From the NCBI RefSeq assembly GCF_016906535.1, contig NC_057379.1:1488001-1552000 (forward strand): a stretch of DNA of 64,000 nt, in the 5' to 3' direction. The translations under genes were made by a program, and so were the position numbers. The stretch is from Rhizoctonia solani. Its lineage: Eukaryota > Basidiomycota > Agaricomycetes > Cantharellales > Ceratobasidiaceae. Below the pieces are notes generated by a model that was given only the letters and a program-made list of their open reading frames with translations, searched no databases and was not told the DNA's origin. Within the stretch, counting starts at the first letter, position 1. Each line of letters starts with the position of its first letter. Of the stretch, positions 1 through 12,536 are shown piece by piece.

Positions 1-1067
1 ATCGAGAAGACAATCCCTGGGCGATCTCTACCGAAGATTAAGTTGTTCTACCCTTTTTGCTCTTATTCTCCCACAAGCTGCTATGTTCTCTGCGCCAAGG
101 GTGAATGTCCTTTTTCAAGTCCGTTACCACCGGCGAACTCAACCATTTATGATCCCGCAGCACGAAGGTTCTTCTTACACTTCCATGTTCTCACATATCT
201 TTGACCTATCCACCTGGTAGCATCCCATCGACGCCTGGTTTCTCGGGCATCCAGTCATACATATTAAACTGGTGGTGTTTATACCCACTAACTCATCCAT
301 CAAAAGACTGTCTTGACTGAAACAATGGTACGTTGGAACATGCATGGTATAGGCGCTCAAATCGCGCATGCAATCCGTGTATGTATTATCGACGTACCCA
401 GAAACCGGTTAACGGAACCGAGCATAGGCGACGTAATAAAGAGGCCTTGAGCTGCTCCTCCGCCAAATCCTCTATTAGCTAGATCGTATCGCACTATTTC
501 CTACCAATTCTCGTAGAGCGTAACTTTGTATTATGCGATCAGCAACCATTTCCCAGAACTTTGGTCATTTCGCTTACCAAATTTCTTTGCCAAACCTTTG
601 GTTCCGCCGGCAACGCTTGGTGAGTAGTCATTGAACAGGTGTCATTGTAATAAGCTTTCTACGGTATGAAAATACAAAACGTATGACATTATAATCAATA
701 AAAGCAGATAAATGCGGAGTAAATGCTAGAATACAGCATGTGACACACATTAACAAACACCGTCCGTCCAATCCACCCCTGTCCATCCTTGGACATCGTT
801 CCACGTGGACCATTCGTCGCTCACTGTCAGGCTTGTCCAGAACTCAGCAGCACAGCCTTATGTTCGGAAGGCAGAGTAGGCCGTGTGGTCGCGATTTGGT
901 CATTTCTGGTTGCATCAGAAGATAAAGAAGATTGTGATCAGCTTTCCACCATGGATTACAATGGCCGACCCCGCATTTCCCCAAGAATGAATATGAGTGC
1001 ACTTATTCCATCCAACAAGCGTCATATGCCCAAACAGGCATTTTCAGGCCCCACGAACGATCAAGGC
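1..1067. other. no gene recognised
   Basis: AT-balanced sequence with only short open frames in all six frames and no recognisable domain, RNA gene or repeat. It lies downstream of the zinc-finger gene that ends at 1068 on the minus strand and may hold its 3' UTR. Confidence 0.4.
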
Positions 1068-3048
1068 TCATTGGGTTGACCCTTGACACGTTCTCTAAAG
1101 TTGATTACCCATTCGCTTCGGGGTGGGAACAGTCGAACAGTAGATGACGCACCTGGTGTTGCACCTTGACGTGCCTGTCCCGTGCATCTTCTCGCGTAAA
1201 ACGAACGGCGCAATGAGGGCAGTCGAAATCCAATCGGTCCCCCATCACCCAATCCGGCGGCAAGAGTTCGGCTTTGTCCCGCGGTATTAGTCCGTCTGAA
1301 ACAGCACGCGCCTACTCGTAAAATTTGTCATAAAAACATTCCGGTTTCGTCAAATGAGACGAGGTAGCAATCGGGAATAGTTAGCTGGTTGCAAAGTACT
1401 ACCATTATCTGAAATACGTTACCTCTTCTCTTAAATGAACGGTTCGACTGGACGTGGCTGTCAGTTAATATCCAACCTCTTAACGGAATCTACCCACAGG
1501 TGCCTCTCCAAGTCTGGACCCCTTCCCGCACTAGTTCGACACTGCAATCCAGTAACGGGTTGATGTAAGAGCACCTGCAATTGGTATGGCGCCATGAGTC
1601 AGCATGCATAAATTTTGATATCGTGCGTGTCCCATTTTCTTCACATGGTTGTCCACGCGGGTAACAAGGAAACGGCAACGGAGTACTTACCGCGTGCGTT
1701 GGTTCCACTTGATACCGGCAGGCCGATGAACGCGGATTGTCCCTACGGCGTTCTTACCCCGCTCGCTTGTACTGTTCCCGCGCCGGACGGGACCCATGCC
1801 CGGTTGCCCGATAGAGGCGCCCTCGAGCGACCGAGAGCGTGTTATCATCGGCGAGTGATGAGTGGAGCCTGCCTTGATCGTGGATTTCGATGCAGACTGA
1901 TCCTCGCTGACCGTATGTGTCGCGGGTGCCGAACAGGCCGGCGATGTTGACCTTGTATCGCGAATATCACTGAGGGGAGAATCTGCTCCCTCGCTGTCCA
2001 GTTGAGAGAGCGCTGTAGCTGGGCTTGTAGCGGAGGGTTGAGGGACATATCCACTCCGATGGAGACTAGCAGGACTACCTGCGTCTGTCGGCGATACTGG
2101 AGTTGGTGGATCCCGATAGGCAATGTAATAGCTGAGATGCAGGCATTTGCCCGAAGTGGCCGGGGAAGGAATAGTAAAGCCGCTGTCAGAAACCACTGAT
2201 GGGCCTACTGCAAGTTGGAGTTCCCGAGGCATGTGGTTTCCTAGATCAGGTGTGCTATATTGAGATGAATCTACTCGGGGCGAGTAAGAATCGATCATCG
2301 TCGGGGAGATAGGGGGATGGGATATGGAGTGGATAGTTGGATACGAGACGGGTCTGCAAGACCTTAGCTGGCGAGCAATCTCATAATATGCGTGACACCC
2401 ACATTTCCTCAGACTGTCTGCCGTTTGCCACTAACTGGGCTTCTGATCTCCCAAAATATCTTTCAGCGTATTCTTCAGCACGCAACTCGGGAATAAACCG
2501 GTCGTACTGCGCGTCGGTCGGTAATGCGGTGATTCCGTTTCTTCTAAACCAATTGTCACGTATCCTATGCTCCCAGGCTTGACGTAGCACCTCACGATCG
2601 CGTTCGTAGGGCGACTCCGAGTCCACGGTCCCCGACCAACCCGAACCATGAACTGGCATCTATTCATGTAGCAATATGTGCGTAATTAAGGATACCCTCC
2701 ACATGAAAGAAATAACTTACGTGATATATCGCGTTAGGGTCAAGTGGTATGTCCGCCCAGGGGAGGCCTGCAGACCCCCCAGTGACCGGCCCAGAAAGGT
2801 CATGTGAGTAACTGGCTGTGGAGTATTGATTGGTTTCAGAGTTACGGTTACGACCATACATTTCACAGTAGTTGGCGCCGTGCGGCAGAGTGCTCGGGTA
2901 GTGACGAGTAGGACATATGAGGCGCCCAAGAGTAAGCACCATTTGAGTAGGTATGTTGCTGTCGATCACTTTGGGACATGTTGGATGATGTAGTCGTCCA
3001 GTGCATAGAATTGGTAGCCTGAGGATATATAATGACTTGCGCGGTCAT
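1068..3048 (-). CDS. C2H2 zinc-finger protein, multi-exon, start uncertain, possibly frame-damaged
   Basis: Probable nuclear C2H2 zinc-finger (transcription-factor-like) protein. Seen: the exon at about 1298-1153 (after acceptor TTTCAG, before donor GTGCGT) encodes DCPHCAVRFTREDARDRH followed by VKVQH, a C-x2-C-x12-H-x4-H finger. An intron of about 60 nt then leads to a last exon with TGA at 1068-1070. Upstream exon 2353-1691 (acceptor TCTTGCAG, donor GTAAGT) encodes a long Ser/Pro/Thr-rich tail of the kind common before fungal fingers. Exon about 2660-2388 has a charged segment (RDNWFRRNGITALP), joined across a 59-nt intron (2719-2661, GTAAGT...ATAG) to a Tyr/Ser/Asn-rich N-terminal exon. 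Near 2880-2930 the plausible coding frame changes without an obvious intron, and the exon around 1574-1490 does not join in frame with an intact first finger. So either the model is incomplete or the gene is decaying. The first Met is not fixed. Confidence 0.45.
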
Positions 3049-5207
3049 CCAGGCGCACGTAGAATCAACTGGCTAAGCTCAGGTTGTGACAAATCAAAGT
3101 AGTGCCGCCCGTGGGTGATGACTGAAGGTCCTTAAATTGACGGATAGCCTCGGAAGAAATCGTGACTTCAAAGGCGGCCTAGCAGAGATGATGAGGAACA
3201 GAGATTGTGTCGAAATGGTCCGGGCGACATTTTGAAGCTTTCACTCCATCGCAGGCTGTGCAAAGCCGGCCCTGGGGGTTCATCACGGGAACCGACTGCT
3301 TGGTGAGGAACCAAAGTATGGGTCCCTAGGTCTATCAAAGATCGAGTTACAGCTTTCCGCTTGGGACTAGGCTTTTATGAGAAGCAATAGACGTATTCGG
3401 AAATCAGGACTATTTGAGCTAATCATATCAAACGTAGGTTTGAAATCGCGACTTAGACACGAGCAAACAACCAGATATTGTCGTAAGTAACAACCAAACA
3501 TGAAACTCCCCGACTCACATAACAGGTGCGCAAACTTGATGAAATCAGAAGCAGCAATATTAGCCCGAAATGCGGGCTACACAGTGTTCCTATAGATGAT
3601 CGTCGTTAAATGGGAAAGCTGCAAACCAGCTGGTTGCGAATTTGCGAGGGTATTAGTGTGGCTGTGCAAATCTTCGATCTCATCTTGGGAGTATGGGCTC
3701 CAATCTTCAAGCTGGAAGGGTTGAATGTTATACGTGTGACGGTCAGCATTGATGCAATGACACTCATATCCGATCAGATCGCTTGCGAAATCACACTACC
3801 TACGGGTGACTTCCCCAGTATGACAGGCTATTCTGACGTATACCCTCAGGTAGATGAATAAAGCGAGATGCTTGAAGCTTCTTTTTGTATTCATTCTCAA
3901 GAACATAGGGTAATCACAAGAGCGCTCATCCTGTCTCTTACCGCGGACGGGCCGTGTACTCTAGCAATGAAAGGCAAGGGGGCTTGGATACAGTACGCAC
4001 GATGTCTGTAATATTAGGGTTTTTACAGATATTCCCAAGGTATCTGGGTACAGGTAACATAACACCGAGGTACCGGATTCTCGCCATGGCTTGCTTTCTA
4101 GGGATAGCATTGATCAGCATAATTCTGAGGTTGTTTGAGTTGCCGGAAATGCGGTCAACTGTGTCGATCACCCATCAAAAGGACACCCCACATTCCGTAC
4201 TGAATTGTCTAAAACTGAAGAATCGATAACCTAGACTCGGAGCGTGTGAAGAATGGTTAGTTTGACCAATGAAGCGGCCTTCTCGTAGCCCTTTTCGTGG
4301 CCGGAGTAAGCAATAAGAGTGTCTCACGGTGGATCTATGTCTATATGGCCACGCTTCTTCATCAAAAATGGTTGGGCTTGTATTCCAGGTACCCAGGAGT
4401 TGCACTGAGACCTATAAATTGTGGCTAATATAACGTTTATGTTTGACTTACAATGATAGGGAAATGTAGCTATTCTTGAGCCGCGAAGTTGAATCGATCG
4501 CAGCGCGTCTAAAGCTCAAAATGTATGCATTACACCCCCAGACACACATACATATTATAATAGCACTGCCCATGCATTTAAGACAAACTAGTAGCATTTG
4601 CTCGACATTGGAGTACGGATATTTACTGTGCTAGACTCCGGATACTATTGACCATCGATCTTGTGTTCGATCCCAAGGCCCAATGCACGACAGGCCTCTC
4701 CGTGGATCGGCTGATGGGGAATCCCCAATTCGTTGTAACCTTGACTCAAACACCAATTCCAGCGCACTTCCTACGTCAGATTCGTTTGGTTCAAGTGTCT
4801 AAAAGCTGAATCAGCCGTTAGCAGATCGAAGAGTGGGCTAGGGTCAAGGCTGTCATGAGAAATCAATGTTCTAGTACATAGTGCACTCTAGTAGCTTGAC
4901 TAGCCTACATCTGTGTCTACCATAAGGTGCAAGTGTTGTAAGTGAGAAACATACCACTATATTATTCAGCCTTGAGGTTTCAAACCATCAGCTATGATTC
5001 ACAGAAACGATCTCCGAACAGCGCAGGTTCAGATCATCAAGCCGTTCCTTACGTACATTCTGCTCTGAATGGTTGTTGCCCAAGAATAGTGAAGAACGTA
5101 TTAATATGTCTCAGAGAAGTGATTCTCAAATGAACCCCGGTGCTCTTCCTTAGGCGCACCTGCCTGTTGTGTTCGGCGCGACTGATTGATAATATAGGTA
5201 ACATCCG
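3049..5207. other. no gene recognised
   Basis: One plus-strand open frame of 83 codons (3610-3861) and shorter ones, none resembling a known family and none with convincing flanking splice sites. No repeat structure seen. Confidence 0.35.
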
Positions 5208-5516
5208 CCCGGCTTGATATAAATATACAAAATTTAAAATGCTCCCAGTGCCTTCAAGTCATATTTGGGCAAAACCCAATCACCATATCTTACTTTGAAT
5301 ATAGTGAGCATTCACACATCTGAGTGAGCATCCTCATCGGTGCTCGAGCACGAGCACGAGCACGAGCACGAGCAGGTTGCCCGGCTTGATATAAATACAA
5401 AATTTAAAATGACTCCCAGTGCCTTCAAGTCATATTTGGGCAAAACCCAAATCACCATATCTTACTTTGAATATAGTGAGCATTCACACATCTGAGTGAG
5501 CATCCTCATCGGTGCT

Positions 5517-5547
<31 letters not shown>

Positions 5548-5553
5548 AGGTTG
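5208..5553. repeat. tandem duplication, two units of about 172 bp, each ending in a (GAGCAC)n tract
   Basis: Copy 1 (5208-5379) and copy 2 (5380-5553) both start CCCGGCTTGATATAAATA, share the segment through CATCCTCATCGGTGCTC, and end in about five GAGCAC hexamers followed by a GGTTG. They differ by a few small indels (an extra TA in copy 1; extra A residues in copy 2). The second hexamer tract gives an Ala-Arg run in one open frame, which I take as fortuitous. Confidence 0.9.
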
Positions 5554-8500
5554 TGCTTTTGAGCTGTCTCACTAGGAACATCCAACTGCTATGCTTGGTT
5601 TCTTGTCTTTCATCAGGAGCCTTAAGTATGAGCTCTAAGATGCGCTGGACAATAACTATCTATACCAAAGGGCCACATGACGCGTTAAGTCTTGCTCATT
5701 TCGGAAGCGATGTTCTGCTGGCTTACAGGAAGAAACAGGCCCTGAGGATTCAGTAGAGTATCAAGGTTTACTTTAGCTTAAGCTCTGTTGACAATGAGAT
5801 TCAGGACCACTAAAAATTAACATAATGAAAAACGTGTCCGATCAAGCGCACAGCCAAGCAGATTGGCGGGTCGGTTAAGCCATTTAACATAATGGCCGGC
5901 TTTTACATTATATCAGTATGCATAGCTAAACCTGTCCAGCCTCCCGCGATTTGACAGGAGGTCAGATCCCATATCCGATACCCTTGATAGAGACCCACAC
6001 GGCACCAAGAACCTTGGAAGGTACAAAACACTTGCAGGAGCAGCCGCCCGTATTCGCTCATTATGTACCGGTAGATACTTGCGAAAGGTCCGGAGCAAAA
6101 CAAATAACACAGTGTTATAAGCCTCTGGACCGCGTGACATGTGTTTCTGGAGTGTATGCTTAGTCGAGTCCGCGTGATTGGCTAAACCTAGTTATTTGGC
6201 AATTGTTCGGCGAACGTCAATTGCAAATGTCGGTCGGGTTAATCGTGTGACCGGCTTTCCCCGAGGCACACTTGTTTCGTGTCGGGGGTATGATATGGAT
6301 TACCAGCGATCATGTCCCACCCGTTAAGAGAAAGGGCACATGTGGGCATTTCCAGAACTTAAATAGTGCTACGATAGACGCCTGAACCAAGCTCCGCCAA
6401 GAAGGCAGCCTGAGAACTCTCAAGATAAACCCCCGGTATATATCGTGTTAGGAACCAGACGAGAATTATCTATGTACAGACAGGGCTACTTCGGAAATTA
6501 TGAATGAAGGACGTCGAATAAATAAATAACACGCCGAGTCATTCTCGGGTGTTGAAAAGGTGGTGAATCTCGTAATCTTGAAGTAGGTGGCAAATTTGGT
6601 CTATGTCGACCAAGATAGAAGCTGAGGGTTTGGCCTCCTTCTCAAGCACATGTATCTGCACCAAACAGAAGATCAGAAAATTGCGTTATCGACATGGTAC
6701 GCGTGGTATACAGAGGTATCTCATTGCAATTGGTACGTCTTTTTAAGTGGGTGGCGGGCTCCGGTGACCAAAATGCGGACCCGAGAATACAAACGGTCTT
6801 TGGTCCGTCTTCTCCGCGGCCCTGGATATCATATGACATCACCTGTTCGCGTTCTGGGCCACTCTGGCATTCATATTCAGGAAAACAAAAATCACATACT
6901 CGGAGAGTTTCGTCACGGTTGAACATACGACAAAACACACTATAGAACACACAATTCATTACGCAGGCACCGACTAGCACTATACACCAGCGATGTGACG
7001 GTCAGTCAATAATAGATACATGAATCCCAACAACTCAACATATATATAGTTGATTTATAACAAAGGACTGGGTCCTTATTTGGTCGAATGAGACGAATTG
7101 ACGTCTTCTTTCACCTTGTCATTGAGCTTGACCTAGAGTGTACCGCAAACTGAGTTAGGAATCGATCTGAGTCGATAAGTTAACACTTTACCTCGGATCA
7201 GATGTAAGCGTGCAAGCGCGTGCCCATAGTCACGAAAGAATAGACGTAGGTCTAGCCGTCCAGTCGTATTTGTAATGGATTATGCGTCAATTCGCACGTT
7301 TTTCATGTTGTATGCGTGCTACCTATCATGTGATAGCTCTCGCATCTCTGTATGCTCGGGCACCTTTCTCCTATATTTTCCTTTGATTACCAGCTATGTG
7401 CATTCGCTCTACAGGGACCCGAAAACCCATGGAGTGCTCCAGAGTTTTGCGGGTCCTCGTAGAGAATGTGGATTATTCTTGTTTACGCACGTGTTGTGCT
7501 TGGTCTCAAAGGGATTCAGTGATCCTCGAATATTCACTTGAGCCCTTGACCATCAAAACCAATCAAATTCGAGTGGAACCCTAGGTATAATAAATCTAAA
7601 TATCTAAAGATAATCGTTTTGTACGTGTATATATTAATGGGCCACTGTATCACGTTACCGGGCTCTTTTAAAATACACGTTCATATATAAAAAATACGGG
7701 AGCTACATTCGAGCGGGGCAAAACCGCTGACAGCAAAGACCGAACCGCGAACCGGTACAACCGAGACACGAAACACACAAGCCACGCAGAACAGACGGGA
7801 ATAGAAACAGAAAGTAACGCGAACAGAGATAAGAACGAGAAACGGCGTGTGCCGTAGTACAGGTACCATCAGGGCTAACGCGGGTAGGGCGCGCGACCAG
7901 GCCTGGTCTCTCCCGCAGCTCTAATGGAATTTTTTGTGTTCCTCACCGGGCACGCTGCAGCTTATCTTGAGCCCCACGACACAGGGATAGCACCCTTCAC
8001 CTGAGCACTCACATCATGCAATCCTCGAGGGCTCCTGGGTATCCCACATCGTCTAGGCTTCGCCCGTACACGGTCTCCCTTTCCTTAGCATCTCTGCCTC
8101 ACTCCACGCTCACAATGTATTACTTAGCGCGCTGATCTACTTCACATATAGTTTACACCATCCGCGGGCGTTGTGGTGAGGTCCAGTGTAGGACATATAT
8201 TGTAATCCGAAATAACCCAGTGCTCGTAATAGTCACGGTACATACTAGCAAAGTTATCCAAGTACCTGTGGCACGAATGGATTAAGCTTTGTTATCTTGT
8301 GTTGCCATTCCTTCTTCTTTATTAAACTCTGTTCACACGTCTCTACAATACCCTTAAATACGATCACATTACACGGGCTATTCTGATCTGAGTCGCCAGC
8401 TCACGTATAGCGTGCGCAACGATGGTGCATGATAATAATGCATATGGATACTTCGACGCGTCGTAAGTCAAAATATAAGCCAAACTAGGAAAGGAACGGT

Positions 8501-8755
8501 ATGAGAATGAGAGCTATCTGAGTCGCGTTAGCGATTTCGGTACAAAAGACCAGAGCATCGAGGCGCGAGGGAGGCTCGCTACTCGGGTGCCTAATCCTGT
8601 CTAGCTGCCTGGCTGCAGAGAGAAATGGTGAACGGAGCAAAAGACAAAAGAGAGATAGAAATACTGTGAGGGGCTCCGATAATAGTGAGTAACACCAGGA
8701 ATGTGGTTTACATGACGCTCGTAAGATACATGGGGCCCCCACCCCTGACGACTGA
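5554..8755. other. no gene recognised
   Basis: Several open frames of 60-112 codons on both strands overlap each other (for example 6642-6980 minus and 6650-6945 plus) and none shows a recognisable domain. I see no confident gene, RNA or element here. Confidence 0.35.
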
Positions 8756-8967
8756 CACGGTGAACCCCAAAAGTACGGAAAATCCGCATGACGTCCAGAT
8801 TTTGCCAGACATCCGCACCTAAAATCGCAGAATCCGTACCTCGACGACACACAGGGGTGAGTTGAGGATGCGGATTCATGGAAAAACTGGTCGGATTTTG
8901 CCAACACTCCGCATATAACGCGCGATTTTTCACGTTCAGAAAATCCGCACTTTTGGGGTCCACCGTG
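8756..8967. mobile_element. 212-bp MITE-like element with 19-bp TIRs and 3-bp TSD
   Basis: The left end CACGGTGAACCCCAAAAGT (8756-8774) and the reverse complement of the right end (8949-8967) match at 18 of 19 positions. Both sides are flanked by TGA (8753-8755 and 8968-8970), consistent with a 3-bp target-site duplication. The interior has no coding capacity and repeats the hexamer TCCGCA or its complement several times, with two related segments around TTTTGCCA. CAC ends with a 3-bp TSD recall the CACTA (EnSpm) type, but this is inference. PIF/Harbinger also makes 3-bp TSDs. Confidence 0.65.
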
Positions 8968-10641
8968 TGAGTCTGCAGGGTGACTCGTCGCTCATTCAGA
9001 GCCACAGCTTACAATTTAATACGCTACAGAATGTTGGAATTCTAATATCATGCACAGATGTACACATTTATTACATATTTACGGACTGGCATGCTAGTGT
9101 TTTTTTCTTCTCCATAGTCCACGCGAACACAGTTCGAACTGAGATACGTTTGTACAGGTTGGCGTGTAATATAGCGTCATGATGCGGCGTCCCTAATGAT
9201 GCGCGGATCAGTTCACAATAAAACCGATAAAAAAGACAAGTTCCTCCGATTTCACTGGTCTCAAAGTCTTGTACGATACCACAAATTATTTGGACCCGAG
9301 TATTGCTGCTGGAACCAAGTGCGTTGTCTAGCGCGTTGTGTCATGATTGGGGTATATATGTTACCGGATGCTGGTCATTCGTATTCTACGCGGCCTGGAG
9401 ATTGCCCAGGGTGTCCCCAGAGTCACAAAATTTCCGATTGATTATATCTCTTCATATAACGTGTATGAGTTGATGCATATATAGGGCATTAACGACGAAT
9501 ATCTCGATTTTTGGGGACTCGCCTTTCAATACGGGACACGTTTACTATGCTACAACAGAGTCGGAATAATTTTCTGTGAGCCGGCACAAGGTTAATCCAG
9601 GGTATGGGTACCAAATCAATCCTTCATACAAGCTGGGGTTCTGTACCGGAGCGCTAAAGAAAAAGAAAAAGTCTAGAATGAGCTCGAGCCACGAGCGAGA
9701 TTTCGCCGTTCGGTAGGCATAAATAAGGTATAGCAGACATACGAGGCAGCCACATGAGAATTTTGCTCAGTAATGAATAACCTATTTGGCCTGTCACAGC
9801 GTTGTAGCCAGGGTGGCTTGAGCAAGTTCCCAGGAAGTAAGGCGAACTCGAGTTTAATAGTATTCTTCTGCAACTCTCGAATTGCGAGTGCTCACAAGGT
9901 GGCATAGTTTGAGTCTAAACCTTGAAAAGATTCGCTGAAAGTGTTTACTATAGTGTTTGCTTATGCGGCGTGTACCGTGGCTTGCGAAGGGGCATAGCCA
10001 ATATTTGGCTGGAGCCCCGGTGCGAATTACGTGCTATTTTTCTTATAGATTGATATCGTATCTTTCTCCACCCTTACTTCGCTCGCTTCAGTCTTGAATG
10101 TATTTTATTATATGCCCTCACTGTGAGCTCGTTTATTTTTTTACCTCCCACCATATAAGTTCTAAGCATGGTAAGGTGAACCACCCGTCCATGAATCTTG
10201 CTCGCGACCAGGAGTACCCCATTCTTTCGGTTATATACAGTCGCCCAACTCCTAAACTATAGACAGAACACTATTGCGTCACGAAGAGGCCGAATTAGCC
10301 ACTCGCGATGCCCTGCCAAATAGCTCACCCTTGGCTAACGAACAAGAAAAAATCTAGGCAAAGCACAAAACTTTCAATATTCTTGGTGTGCTAATGACAC
10401 GTAGAAAATGCGCCCTCGCCGAACTAAAGTGAACCTGTGGGCGATTCAACCAAGATCCAACTCGATCGTATGATTAAGGGTTATTGCAGTAGGTACGAAA
10501 CCCAAATATTTGTACTAGAGCCTTTTGCATCCCCTTGACGGACCGACCTTCTAGACTACGTGAAAATGGAGAATAGAAATGCTTCAAGTCTTCCCATGTT
10601 CTAGAAATACTCCGATCTATTCGCTTTGACTTTTTCTTATC
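8968..10641. other. no gene recognised
   Basis: Only short overlapping open frames (up to 83 codons). No domain, RNA gene or repeat recognised. Confidence 0.35.
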
Positions 10642-10874
10642 TACAGTGGAACCCCTCTAAAACGATGCTGATGGGATATTTGATATGGTGCTTTTATTGA
10701 GCTTGGGGGGTTTACCACCACACCTGTAAACAGAGACAGAAGCGGCTATGTAATCATTTGAAATACCACCGTGCATACAATCCAGAAGTACATGACAATA
10801 GATACGTATACATTAACCAAGTCAGAAAGTATATTAAAAACATGATTAAAAAAATCAAACATATTAAGTACAAT

Positions 10875-11009
10875 CTATAAGTTAAATGTAGATCTGACGT
10901 GTCGAATAATCATTTCGTCAGTAACTTCCTCGGTCTGAACACCGCGATCAACATCTACTAGCTCTTGAGCGGAAAGTAGTTGATCGAAGGCCGCGGCGCA
11001 GTCGCTCAT
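10875..11009 (-). pseudogene. possible transposase C-terminal fragment
   Basis: 44-codon frame starting MSDCAAAFDQLLSAQELV and containing an acidic EEVTDEMI segment, typical in style of the tail after the DDE domain in fungal Tigger-like transposases. It is in a different frame from the HTH fragment just upstream, consistent with an internal deletion joining the two ends of a longer gene. Confidence 0.45.
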
Positions 11010-11013
11010 TTAC

Positions 11014-11373
11014 TCACTCAGTCAATGCGAGTTCGATTTGCGGTAGAGCAACCCAAGTAGGCTTCTTGTATGCTAGTCGATTTGGGTTCTTGTCAATGTA
11101 TTCTTGAATCTCCTTCTTGCGAGAGAGGTAACTTGAGAGCGTCGATTGGCTAAGAGTAGGGTATTCGATACGGAAATGTTGAACTTCCGAGGCTTGAGTA
11201 ACTCCAGCAAGGCCTTCATGCTCTTGGTAGTAATCTATAATGCGTAGTTTGTCATTAAGCGTGGGGTTTGACCGCTTGGTTTTATCTTGTACAGAGGCGG
11301 CAACAGAAAGCGGTCGGGGACGCCCTGGGGCTCGAGATTTTTTCAAGTTAGAGGTTTGAGGAACCAAGAACAA
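11014..11373 (-). pseudogene. transposase N-terminal fragment, CENP-B/Tigger helix-turn-helix
   Basis: 119-aa open frame. Residues about 35-100 match the CENP-B N-terminal HTH plus linker of pogo-like transposases: LNDKLRIIDYYQEHEG, then YPTLSQSTLSSYLSRK, then an acidic/basic linker. The role would be binding the transposon ends. It stops at 11014-11016 before the second DNA-binding domain and the DDE catalytic domain, so it cannot catalyse transposition. It could still bind DNA or be dead sequence. Confidence 0.7.
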
Positions 11374-11635
11374 GCTTAAGACAAGAAATAGTGGTATATT
11401 AGGTAGTATCAGGTGTATCTACTTATATATTTCTGAAATTTCTATGCCGTTCTCTGAATTTCTCTTACTAGCCGTTAATCCAGGTGGCGGTCCAAGCCAC
11501 GAGCGCCGGTCTTACTCAGCGGTGGCTGTACGCATTTGTAAGCATTTACTACTATATTTCAAATAACTACGGGAAAAGCAGAACCCCGCTTCTATCGAGT
11601 CGGGGGGGGGTACAGAATCAAGAGGTCCCACTGTA

Positions 11636-12536
11636 CCAAGTTTCACCACCCACAAGGTCTCTCGGGATACGTAAACCACTTGCTGTAGATAAAGCCTGAA
11701 GCGGGGTAATTTCATGATCAATACATCCTTATTAGGCGATTAGACTTGATCCAGAGTCGTGTTTACTGTGCTTCGTTGTCCGTGGTCTCATTCCCGAGGC
11801 GCATACAACGCCAACAGCATCTCCGCTTGCTGCCCGTTCATACGAACTGCGTCTCGCTCTAAGAACCTGCTCAGTCCGAGGAGATAGAACCCCCAGTTTA
11901 ACTTATGACCCGGCTCGAAGCGTACGCATGTACGTGGTCGAGGGATTCAATACCAAGCAAACGGAGAGTATTTGACAGGTTGACGTCTGATTTATAAACT
12001 GACGTGTGGGGCGGTCGATCGTGTCGTATAGATCTGAGATGTGAATTTTTTGGGGCCGAACGCAGAGTGTCGCCTCTTATGCGCTAGAACGGGGCACACA
12101 AGCAGACTAGAGCTCCATGTCCTTTTCCACCCCCCCTCCTCGGCCTCGGGATCCGGGAAACGGCCACGAGTGACGACCCGCCGAAGCGAAGCAGCCGATG
12201 TCCCCACGTGACGCTTACATATACCCGTTTCGGTCCTCGGGCTGGGCACGTTGCGCCAGATTCACATTCACATTCACACCACGACCGTAATCCCCACGAG
12301 GCTGGACTAGTAAGTCGAACTCGAAAGGCAAAAACGTGGCTAATTACTTGATATTAAAAAAAGTTGCTGTATATAGCTGGGTTCGAGATTCGTTTTCGTT
12401 CGTTCGTTTCGCCTCCCTTCCACCACTCGTAAAGAAAAAAAATCCGTATAATTGGATAAAAAAGGCCAGCCGATATGGATAACCCTACACACGCCGACGC
12501 GTTCATGAACCTGATCTCGTCTTGTTTTCCCTCGTC
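11636..12536. other. no gene recognised
   Basis: Holds short open frames on both strands (for example 11992-12249 minus) without a recognisable domain. It may contain the promoter of the broken frame starting near 12537. Confidence 0.35.

Larger units (their letters stand above)
10644..11633 (-). mobile_element. internally deleted pogo/Fot1-type DNA transposon
   Basis: The left end CAGTGGAACCCCTCT (10644 on) is partly matched, inverted, by the right end AGAGGTCCCACTG (ending 11633). Both are flanked by TA (10642-10643 and 11634-11635), the target duplication used by Tc1/mariner-pogo elements. Inside, on minus, are an N-terminal CENP-B/Tigger-type DNA-binding segment (11373-11014) and a short C-terminal-like segment (11009-10875). 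The DDE catalytic core that should lie between them is missing. At 990 bp it is about half the usual autonomous length. The TIR match is short, so the right boundary is less sure than the left. Confidence 0.6.

Noticed and set aside
8485..9005. Minus-strand frames of 134-140 aa
   Set aside because: They overlap each other and the MITE-like inverted repeat; Cys/Ser-rich composition comes from the element sequence.
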